From assembly GCA_964650735.1 (NCBI GenBank), contig CAZYUT010000129.1, forward strand, positions 1 to 5,861: a DNA stretch of 5,861 nucleotides, read 5' to 3'. The DNA comes from Dichotomicrobium sp964650735 (lineage in GTDB: Bacteria > Pseudomonadota > Alphaproteobacteria > Rhizobiales > Rhodomicrobiaceae). The notes below the pieces were generated by a model that searched no databases, was not told where the DNA came from, and saw only the letters and a program-made list of their open reading frames with translations. Below, one piece after another: positions 1 through 5,026 of this stretch (position 1 is the stretch's first letter; each line of letters starts with the position of its first letter). The position numbers were made by a program, and so were the translations under genes.

Positions 1-559
1 GCCGCACCGGCTGTTTCATCTTGGACTGATCCGCACCTTCCAAATCCCGCACGAGTTCAGCCGCATGAGCGTGCGCGAGAACCTGATGCTCGTGCCTGCC
101 GCACAGAAGGGCGAGAGCCTCGTGACCTCCTGGCTGCGTTGGAGGGCCGTGCGCCGGCAGGAGGCTGAAATCGCCGACAAGGCCGATGAGGTGTTGGACT
201 TCCTGCAGCTCTCGCGCGTTGCCGATGAGCTTGCGGGGCGGCTGTCCGGCGGGCAGAAGAAGCTGCTTGATCTCGGCCGCGCGATGATGACCGATGCGAA
301 GGTCGTGCTGCTCGACGAGCCGGGCGCGGGCGTGAACCGCACGCTGCTCGCGCAGATCACCGACACAATCCGGCGGCTGAACCGGGAGCGCGGCTACACC
401 TTCTGTCTTATCGAGCATGACATGGACATGATCGCGGAGCTTTGCGATCCGGTGATCTGCATGGCGCAGGGCACTGTCCTGGCGCGCGGCACAATGGCGG
501 AGATCCGCGCGAACGAGGCGGTGCGCGAAGCCTATCTCGGTCATACCGAGCCGGCATGA
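1..559 (+). CDS. livG: LIV-type ABC importer ATP-binding protein LivG (5' partial)
   Basis: One of two nucleotide-binding subunits of a branched-chain amino acid (HAAT family) importer; it hydrolyses ATP on the cytoplasmic side of the LivH/LivM permease. The reading frame is open from base 2 to the stop at 557-559, giving 185 visible residues. The start and the Walker A motif lie left of the window. Visible in order (counting from base 2): Q-loop GLIRTFQ (Q14), signature LSGGQ (81-85), Walker B VVLLDEP (D105, E106), D-loop AGVNRT, and the H-loop His in LIEHD (H139). ATG at base 65 is internal: the Q-loop upstream of it belongs to the same protein. The stretch between Q-loop and signature and the AGVNRT D-loop (E. 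coli LivG has a Pro after Asn) suggest an alphaproteobacterial LivG branch; this is from memory. livF follows after 19 bases. The family call is firm; substrate is unknown. Confidence 0.95.
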   Translation, partial: PHRLFHLGLIRTFQIPHEFSRMSVRENLMLVPAAQKGESLVTSWLRWRAVRRQEAEIADKADEVLDFLQLSRVADELAGRLSGGQKKLLDLGRAMMTDAKVVLLDEPGAGVNRTLLAQITDTIRRLNRERGYTFCLIEHDMDMIAELCDPVICMAQGTVLARGTMAEIRANEAVREAYLGHTEPA

Positions 560-578
560 GGCAGATGGGGGGTGCGGC

Positions 579-1283
579 GTGAGCCTGCTGGCGGCGAGCG
601 ACATCTATGGCGGCTATGGCGGCGTCGACATCCTGAACGGCGTCAGCCTGCGCGTCGAGCCGGGCGAGATCGTCACCATCGTCGGGCCGAACGGCGCGGG
701 CAAATCCACCTTCATCAAGGCGCTGGCCGGCCTCGTGACCATCCGCGCGGGCGAAGTGCGCTTCGACGGGCAGGACATTACCGGCATCGCGCCCGAGCAG
801 GCGGCGCGCATCGGCATCTCCTACGTCCCGCAGGAGCGAAACGTCTTCACCTCCATGAGCGTCATCGAGAATCTGGAGATGGGCGCGTTCCTGCGCACGG
901 ACGATTACAGCGGCCAGCTTGAGAAGCTCTTCACGCTGTTCCCGCGCCTGCGCGAGCGGCGCTCCCAGCCGGTCTGGCAGATGTCGGGCGGCGAGCGGCA
1001 GATGGTGGCGATGGGCCGCGCGCTGATGCTGGAGCCGAAGCTGCTAATCCTGGACGAGCCGACGGCCGGTCTGTCGCCGCTTTTCATGGATCAGGTCTTC
1101 GAACAGGTGAAGGAAATCAACAGCCTGGGCATCGGAATCCTGATGGTCGAGCAGAATGCCAAGCAGGCCCTGGCGGTTTCGGATCGCGGTTATGTGCTGG
1201 CGATGGGCCGCAACCGCTACGAGGACCGCGCCGACCGGATGTTGCAGAACAGGGAGATCGCCGAGATGTTTCTTGGCGGGTGA
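579..1283 (+). CDS. livF: LIV-type ABC importer ATP-binding protein LivF
   Basis: Second ATPase subunit of the importer, expected to pair with LivG beneath LivH/LivM. It has 234 residues, the normal LivF length, and is complete: Walker A GPNGAGKST (36-44), Q-loop Q85 in YVPQERN, signature MSGGER (135-140), Walker B LLILDEP (155-161), D-loop AGLSP. The H-loop position carries Gln (Q192 in VEQNA) instead of His. This is typical of LivF, including the E. coli protein, so it is not a defect. The C-terminus ends in FLGG, as LivF proteins usually do. The GTG start at 579 fits because the fold begins directly after it (LLAASDIYGGYGG). A G-run at 567-572 is the only purine-rich ribosome-binding candidate and is weak, so coupling to livG translation is plausible. 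A longer overlapping frame starting at 572 is not the gene, since it lacks these motifs. Confidence 0.96.
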   Translation: MSLLAASDIYGGYGGVDILNGVSLRVEPGEIVTIVGPNGAGKSTFIKALAGLVTIRAGEVRFDGQDITGIAPEQAARIGISYVPQERNVFTSMSVIENLEMGAFLRTDDYSGQLEKLFTLFPRLRERRSQPVWQMSGGERQMVAMGRALMLEPKLLILDEPTAGLSPLFMDQVFEQVKEINSLGIGILMVEQNAKQALAVSDRGYVLAMGRNRYEDRADRMLQNREIAEMFLGG

Positions 1284-1301
1284 GTTCGGCGGCTGAATTA
1301 C

Positions 1302-1307
1302 GAGGGG
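1302..1307 (+). promoter_or_regulatory. Ribosome binding site favouring ATG 1310 for livH
   Basis: GAGGGG sits just ahead of ATG 1310. Pairing through GAGG (1302-1305) leaves 4 bases to the start, which is short but usable. No comparable purine stretch is properly spaced ahead of the alternative GTG at 1280, which would instead rely on its 4-base overlap with the livF stop. Confidence 0.55.
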
Positions 1308-1309
1308 AC

Positions 1310-2176
1310 ATGATCGGCGACGTCATCCAGCTCCTGATCTACGGCATCGTCACGGGCAGCATCCTTGCGCTCGGCGCCATCGGCGTGTCGCTCGTGTTCT
1401 CGATCCTGCGCTTTGCCCACTTCGCGCATGGCGACCTGATGACAGTCGGCGCTTACGCTGCGCTGTTGGTCGTCGCGGGCGCGGGCCTGCCGATCATCGT
1501 CGCCGCGCCATTCGCGATCCTCGTCGTCGCGGCGGTCGCCATCGCCACGGAGCTGACGGTCTACCGGCCGCTGCGCCAAAGCTCTCCGATCGTGCTGCTG
1601 ATATCGTCGTTCGGCATGGCGCTGATCCTGCGCAGCGCCGTGCAGCTTATCTGGGGCACCGGGAACCAGACCTATGCCGACGGCATTCAGCTGCCCATCC
1701 GCATCGGCGACATCGCCATCAAACCCGACCACCTCTGGATCATCGGGGGCACGCTCGCGCTCATCGCCGCGCTGCACGTCTTCCTGCAATACACAAAATT
1801 CGGCAAGGCGATGCGCGCGATGGCGGACAATGTCGATCTCGCGCGCATCTCCGGCATTCCGACGAACCGGGTCATCCTGATCGCCTGGGTGATCGCTGGC
1901 GGGTTGGCGGCGATGGCCGGCATTTTCCTGGCAATGGACACGCGCCTGCATCCGGTCATGGGCTGGCAGCAGCTGCTGCCCGTATTCGCGGCGGCCATCG
2001 TGGGCGGCATCGGCCGGCCCTATGGCGCGATGGCGGGCGGCCTTCTGATCGGCGTGGCGATGGAGATGTCCACGCTGTTCATCAACCCGGCCTACAAGCA
2101 GGCCGTCGCCTTTGCGATCATGGTGGCCACGCTGATCGTCCGTCCGACCGGCATTTTCCGCGGGAGTTCGCTATGA
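1310..2176 (+). CDS. livH: LIV-type ABC importer permease LivH
   Basis: Inner-membrane permease subunit, 288 residues from ATG 1310, with about eight hydrophobic segments. The N-terminal block (VIQLLIYGIVTGSILALGAI, then ILRFAHFAHGD) is the LivH family signature. The cytoplasmic loop at residues 162-183 (TKFGKAMRAMADNVDLARIS) matches the EAA-like loop that contacts the ATPases, and VGGIGRPYGAMAGGLLIG (231-248) is also typical. An in-frame GTG at 1280 would add ten polar residues and overlap the livF stop by 4 bases (GTGA). I prefer ATG 1310 because family members usually begin just before the IQLL helix and GAGGGG lies at 1302-1307, but the spacing is short and the GTG start cannot be excluded. 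It partners with LivM; the solute-binding protein is outside the window. Confidence 0.94.
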   Translation: MIGDVIQLLIYGIVTGSILALGAIGVSLVFSILRFAHFAHGDLMTVGAYAALLVVAGAGLPIIVAAPFAILVVAAVAIATELTVYRPLRQSSPIVLLISSFGMALILRSAVQLIWGTGNQTYADGIQLPIRIGDIAIKPDHLWIIGGTLALIAALHVFLQYTKFGKAMRAMADNVDLARISGIPTNRVILIAWVIAGGLAAMAGIFLAMDTRLHPVMGWQQLLPVFAAAIVGGIGRPYGAMAGGLLIGVAMEMSTLFINPAYKQAVAFAIMVATLIVRPTGIFRGSSL

Positions 2177-2208
2177 CCGCCGCGCCTGCAACGAGGGAGG
2201 ACCGCTGA
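2173..2208 (+). other. 11-codon mini-ORF bridging livH and livM
   Basis: ATG at 2173 overlaps the livH stop (ATGA) and opens a frame of 11 codons (MTAAPATREDR). Its TGA at 2206-2208 overlaps the livM start (TGATG). The mini-ORF covers the livM ribosome binding site. It is too short for a functional protein claim. It could be chance, a translational relay that hands ribosomes from livH to livM, or a relic of a former livM start. The overlaps are seen directly; any role is inference. Confidence 0.35.
2193..2200 (+). promoter_or_regulatory. Strong ribosome binding site of livM
   Basis: GAGGGAGG ends 7 bases before ATG 2208. It is a near-ideal Shine-Dalgarno site and settles the livM start. It lies inside the 11-codon frame at 2173-2208, so ribosomes translating that frame would cover it. 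Confidence 0.75.
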
Positions 2209-3152
2209 TGGAGCTTGCCGGCCTGCTCAGCTATTTCGTGTTCTTCGCCTCCTTCGCATGCATCTATGCGATCATGGCGCTTGGGCTGAACATCCAGTGG
2301 GGGATGACCGGGCAGATCAATATCGGCATCGCCGGGTTCTACGCGGTCGGCGCCTATACCTCAGCGATCCTCACGGTGCCGCCGACGGAGGCACATTTCG
2401 GCGGGTTCGGCATGCCGGTGATTATCGGCCTGATCGGCGCCGTGATCGTCAGCGGATTGCTTGCCGTGCTCATCGGCATGATTACGGTGAATCTGCGCTC
2501 GGACTATCTCGCCATCGCGACGATCGGACTCGCTGAAATCATCCGTTTCCTCATCAAGAACGAGGAGCAGATCACAAACGGGGTGCGCGGCATCGCTGAA
2601 ATTCCGCGCCCGCTGGTCGAAAGCGGACCGCTGGCAGGGCCAGTCTTCCTCATTCTGGCAGTTGTTGCCGTGATGATCGCGTATTTTCTTGTCGAACGCG
2701 CCCGCGTTTCGCCCTGGGGCCGCGTGCTGCGCGCCATCCGCGACAATGAGGACGCAGCGAAGGCGGCGGGCAAGAACGTGATCGGCTTCCGGCTTCAGGC
2801 TTTCGTGGTTGGATCGGCGCTCATGGGCCTTGCCGGCGGGTTGTATGCGCACTTCTTCGGCTTCATTTCGCCCGAGGCCTTCGAACCGGTGTTCGGCACC
2901 TTTCTCGTTTGGGCGATGCTCATCGTCGGCGGGAGCGGCAACAACAAGGGGGCGCTGCTCGGCACGGTCATCGTCTGGCTGGTCTGGTCGGGCACGGAGA
3001 TCGTCACCCGGGCCTTGCCGCCCGACATGGCGACACAGGCCGGCGCGGCGCGCGTGCTGATGATTGGCGTGCTGCTGCAGATCGTGCTGCTCACACGCAG
3101 GCAGGGCGTGCTGCCCGAGGAGCGGCCAAAACCGGTCCAACGCGATCGCTGA
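2208..3152 (+). CDS. livM: LIV-type ABC importer permease LivM
   Basis: Second inner-membrane permease subunit, 314 residues, with roughly eight to ten hydrophobic segments. Family marks: ALGLNIQWGMTGQINIG (24-40) followed by AGFYAVGAY (42-50); NLRSDYLAIATIGLAEIIR (95-113); the EAA-like ATPase-contact loop GRVLRAIRDNEDAAKAAGKN (171-190); and VGGSGNNKGALLG (240-252). It starts at ATG 2208 behind GAGGGAGG and ends with a short charged cytoplasmic tail (PEERPKPVQRDR). Length and layout are normal for LivM and there is no frameshift. It is the last liv gene visible. The following 114 bases contain no convincing terminator, so read-through into the stress-protein cassette is possible. The transported compound (branched-chain amino acids, amides or another small acid) cannot be told from the permease alone. 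Confidence 0.95.
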   Translation: MELAGLLSYFVFFASFACIYAIMALGLNIQWGMTGQINIGIAGFYAVGAYTSAILTVPPTEAHFGGFGMPVIIGLIGAVIVSGLLAVLIGMITVNLRSDYLAIATIGLAEIIRFLIKNEEQITNGVRGIAEIPRPLVESGPLAGPVFLILAVVAVMIAYFLVERARVSPWGRVLRAIRDNEDAAKAAGKNVIGFRLQAFVVGSALMGLAGGLYAHFFGFISPEAFEPVFGTFLVWAMLIVGGSGNNKGALLGTVIVWLVWSGTEIVTRALPPDMATQAGAARVLMIGVLLQIVLLTRRQGVLPEERPKPVQRDR

Positions 3153-3181
3153 ACCCGGCGAACTGTACGAGTCTTTTTCGG

Positions 3182-3215
3182 GTGCGGGCCGTAAAATGAA
3201 TGCTCCGGACCGCAC
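3182..3215. repeat. Imperfect 10-base inverted repeat in the livM-usp gap
   Basis: GTGCGGGCCG (3182-3191) and CGGACCGCAC (3206-3215) pair at 9 of 10 positions around a 14-base centre. The centre begins with TAAAAT (3192-3197), a 5 of 6 match to a bacterial -10 box, but there is no good -35 box at the expected distance. No T-run follows, so this is not a standard intrinsic terminator. It could be an operator over a promoter for the downstream cassette, a leader hairpin, or chance in GC-rich DNA. The symmetry is seen directly; the role is inference. Confidence 0.4.
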
Positions 3216-3252
3216 GCTGTTCTACAGTCGGGCGATGCAATCAGATGTCACA

Positions 3253-3260
3253 GAGGAGGA
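3253..3260 (+). promoter_or_regulatory. Strong ribosome binding site of the universal stress gene
   Basis: GAGGAGGA ends 6 bases before ATG 3267. It is one of the best Shine-Dalgarno matches in the window and fixes this start. It suggests efficient translation independent of the liv genes upstream. Confidence 0.8.
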
Positions 3261-3266
3261 TCGCCC

Positions 3267-3677
3267 ATGTTCAAGCGAATTGTCATCCCGATCGCCCTTT
3301 CGCAGATCGATAAGGCCCAGCCGATGCTGCAGGCCGCGCGCCAACTCGGAGGCGATGATGCGCATGTCGTATTAATGAGCGTGGTCGAGGACATTCCGAC
3401 CTATGTGGCGGCTGAACTGCCCGGCGGTTTCCTCGACCGGGCGAAAACGAACGCCCATGACGCGCTGTCGAAGATCGCGCAGGAAGCGGGTCTCGACGCC
3501 GAGATCGTCGTGCGCAGTGGCCAGCCCTCCGCCGGCATCCTTGGCACGGCAAAGGAAAAGAACGCCGACGCCATCATCATCGCGTCGCATCAGCCCGGCC
3601 TGAGCGACTATTTGCTCGGCTCGACAGCGCACCGCGTTGTGCGGCACGCGAAATGCGCAGTTCTGGTCCTGCGCTGA
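3267..3677 (+). CDS. Universal stress protein, UspF/UspG-like (single domain)
   Basis: Cytoplasmic single-domain universal stress protein of 136 residues, the usual length. It opens with the family beta strand FKRIVIPIAL (2-11). It has the second-strand region HVVLMSVVEDIPTY (33-46) and ends with IIIASHQPGLSDYLLGST (103-120) and VVRHAKCAVLVLR (124-136). That last block closely resembles E. coli UspF (ASHRP...YLLGSNA...VVRHA), and is of the type in Halomonas TeaD. These proteins bind ATP and form dimers. The nucleotide-loop glycines and GST (118-120) are kept, so binding is expected. TeaD is encoded beside a TRAP ectoine transporter and modulates it; here the neighbour is an ABC importer, so a similar regulatory role is a reasonable but untested guess. 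A small membrane gene follows after 35 bases, probably in the same transcript. Confidence 0.93.
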   Translation: MFKRIVIPIALSQIDKAQPMLQAARQLGGDDAHVVLMSVVEDIPTYVAAELPGGFLDRAKTNAHDALSKIAQEAGLDAEIVVRSGQPSAGILGTAKEKNADAIIIASHQPGLSDYLLGSTAHRVVRHAKCAVLVLR

Positions 3678-3698
3678 CCCGCGGTCTCTGCCGTCAAC

Positions 3699-3705
3699 GG
3701 AAAGG
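3699..3705 (+). promoter_or_regulatory. Ribosome binding site deciding the start of the small membrane gene
   Basis: GGAAAGG ends 7 bases before ATG 3713. It supports that start over the in-frame ATG at 3653, which lies inside the stress-protein gene and would add 20 polar, non-conserved-looking residues ahead of the membrane helix. Confidence 0.6.
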
Positions 3706-3712
3706 TTTGCAG

Positions 3713-3877
3713 ATGGATGCTCTTCAGAACGTCATGATCCTGCTCATCGCCGGCACCGTGATCTGGATCTTCATGAAGCTGAAGGAGCGGATCGACTCTC
3801 TGGAACATGAGGTGCGCTGGCTGCGCAGCGAACTGGATGGGATGAAGGGCGGCTATCGCGGCGAGGATTACGAATAG
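3713..3877 (+). CDS. 54-residue membrane-anchored coiled-coil protein, function unknown
   Basis: I do not recognise a named family. The 54-residue product has one hydrophobic helix (about residues 7-21, VMILLIAGTVIWIFM). A charged amphipathic helix follows with an unbroken heptad pattern of hydrophobic residues: L23, I27, L30, V34, L37, L41, M44. The tail is short, Gly-rich and acidic (KGGYRGEDYE). Few charges precede the helix and basic residues (K22, K24, R26) follow it, so by the positive-inside rule the coiled coil is probably cytoplasmic. It would then be a small membrane anchor that could dimerise or hold a partner. The gene starts 35 bases after the universal stress gene, in the same direction, so the stress protein is the obvious partner candidate. 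The start is chosen from GGAAAGG at 3699-3705. It ends 3 bases from the stop of the convergent aldolase gene. Confidence 0.75.
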   Translation: MDALQNVMILLIAGTVIWIFMKLKERIDSLEHEVRWLRSELDGMKGGYRGEDYE

Positions 3878-3880
3878 AGG

Positions 3881-4915
3881 TCAGCCGCTGAACGCTTCGG
3901 CCAAGGCGGCGGCGGCTTCTTCGACCTGCGCGCGGTTGACGTCCAGATGCGTGACGGCGCGCAGCGTATGCGTGTCGATCATGTCCAGGCGGATGCCCTT
4001 GGCGGCCAGCGCGGCGATCAGCTCCTCCGCCATCATCCCCTCGATTTCGAACAGCACGATATTCGTCTCGATCAGCCCGGCAACCGAAATGCCCGGTATC
4101 TCCGCGATGCGCTCGGCGAACAGCCGCGCGTTCGCGTGATCCTCGGCCATGCGCTCGACATGGTGATCGAGCGCGTAGAGCCCGGCAGCCGCCAGCACGC
4201 CCGCCTGGCGCATCGCACCGCCGAGCCGCTGCTTCCAAACCCAGGCCTCGTCGATGAAGCCGGTCGAGCCGGCCAGCACCGCCCCGACCGGACAGCCCAG
4301 CCCCTTGCTCAAATCGAGCCAGACCGAGTCGAACGGCGCGCAATAAGCTTCAGCTGAAATGCCGCTGGCCACCACCGCGTTTAACAGCCGCGCGCCATCC
4401 ATGTGCATTGACAGCCCGTGGCCCCTCGCGACAGCGGCGACCTCTTCAATCCCTTCGAGCGGCCACACCGCGCCGGAGCCGAAATTCACCGTCTGCTCGA
4501 TCGTCACGACGCGCGGACGAGGGGTCTCGCGGCGCGAGTTGCGGATGCGCGCTTCAAGCTGTTCGGCCGTGAAGATGCCGCGCGCGGCGGAGATCGGCCG
4601 CACGAACGCCCCGGCCAGGGCCGCGGCCCCGGCGCCTTCCAGGTTGATGACGTGATAGCGCTCCTCGGCGAGGATTTCGTCGCCCGGGCGGCAGTGCACG
4701 AGGAAGGCGATCTGGTTGGCCATCGTGCCGGAGGGCAGGAACACTGCAGCCTCCTTGCCCATCATCTTGGCCATGCGCGCGCACAGCGCATTCACCGTCG
4801 GGTCTTCGCCGCGCTGTTCGTCGCCAACCTCGGCGTTTGCCATCGCCTCGCGCATGCCGGCAGTCGGGCGGGTCTGGGTATCGCTGGACAGCTCGATCCG
4901 GGGCGGTCTGATCAT
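3881..4915 (-). CDS. Threonine aldolase family PLP enzyme (beta-eliminating lyase fold)
   Basis: Fold-type I PLP enzyme of 344 residues. By family it cleaves L-threonine or L-allo-threonine (and other beta-hydroxy amino acids) to glycine plus an aldehyde in the cytoplasm. Landmarks: SSDTQTRPT (10-18), GDEQRGEDPTVN (31-42), phosphate-binding PSGTMAN (61-67), His88 in the ring-stacking region, HMDGARLLNAVVASG (171-185; D173 faces the PLP nitrogen), Schiff-base Lys204 in DLSKGLGCPVGAVLAG (201-216), GGAMRQAGVLAAAGLYALD (232-250) and RAVTHLDV (319-326). The E. coli LtaE motif ENTHN appears here as EQTVN (140-144), so this may be a distinct subgroup and I withhold the ltaE symbol. The start is set by AAGGA six bases upstream. 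The frame stays open to 5200, but that extension would run antisense into the hydrolase gene. It is divergent from the hydrolase and convergent with the small membrane gene. Confidence 0.92.
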   Translation of the reverse strand: MIRPPRIELSSDTQTRPTAGMREAMANAEVGDEQRGEDPTVNALCARMAKMMGKEAAVFLPSGTMANQIAFLVHCRPGDEILAEERYHVINLEGAGAAALAGAFVRPISAARGIFTAEQLEARIRNSRRETPRPRVVTIEQTVNFGSGAVWPLEGIEEVAAVARGHGLSMHMDGARLLNAVVASGISAEAYCAPFDSVWLDLSKGLGCPVGAVLAGSTGFIDEAWVWKQRLGGAMRQAGVLAAAGLYALDHHVERMAEDHANARLFAERIAEIPGISVAGLIETNIVLFEIEGMMAEELIAALAAKGIRLDMIDTHTLRAVTHLDVNRAQVEEAAAALAEAFSG

Positions 4916-4921
4916 GTGGCA

Positions 4922-4926
4922 TCCTT
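4922..4926 (-). promoter_or_regulatory. Ribosome binding site deciding the aldolase start
   Basis: On the minus strand AAGGA lies 6 bases ahead of the ATG whose first base is 4915. The family's N-terminal SSDTQTRP motif follows nine residues later. Together they reject the longer open frame reaching 5200. Confidence 0.7.
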
Positions 4927-5014
4927 GCGTAACGGCTCGGTGCAGGGTAGACGCGGTTCCTCGCGCCGGCACGGTAAACAGCGCTGCGCGCCTTGTCGAT
5001 GCGCCAGTTGCAGC

Positions 5015-5020
5015 GGGAGG
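5015..5020 (+). promoter_or_regulatory. Ribosome binding site of the alpha/beta hydrolase
   Basis: GGGAGG ends 6 bases before ATG 5027. It lies in the 111-base divergent gap (4916-5026), which must also carry the promoters of both flanking genes unless they are read from elsewhere. I could not pick out convincing -35/-10 pairs there on either strand. Confidence 0.7.
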
Positions 5021-5026
5021 CAGGCC

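Noticed and set aside
1152..1156. Missing H-loop His in LivF
   Set aside because: Gln at this position (VEQNA) is normal for LivF proteins, so it is not evidence of a defective ATPase.
1298..1951. Long minus-strand frame of 217 codons opposite livH
   Set aside because: It is antisense to a clear permease gene, and its product is a charged low-complexity string rich in Arg, Asp and Gln, typical of a GC-rich shadow frame.
3153..3183. Possible terminator after livM (ACCCG paired with CGGGT, with a T-run at 3174-3178)
   Set aside because: The stem is only 5 bases with a 21-base loop, and the T-run lies inside the loop rather than after the stem.
2361..3215. Long minus-strand frame of 284 codons opposite livM
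   Set aside because: It mirrors livM codons, has no recognisable domain or ribosome binding site, and its His/Asp/Arg-rich composition is that of a shadow frame.
3653..3712. Upstream in-frame start for the small membrane protein
   Set aside because: It lies within the usp coding region, has no good ribosome binding site, and adds polar residues before a helix that naturally begins at ATG 3713.
4925..4953. Weak promoter-like pair TTGCGT and TAGACG in the divergent gap
   Set aside because: Each hexamer matches consensus at only about three positions, which is no better than chance.
4979..4986. Palindrome CAGCGCTG in the divergent gap
   Set aside because: An 8-base perfect palindrome of this composition is expected by chance in GC-rich DNA, and no second copy is seen nearby.
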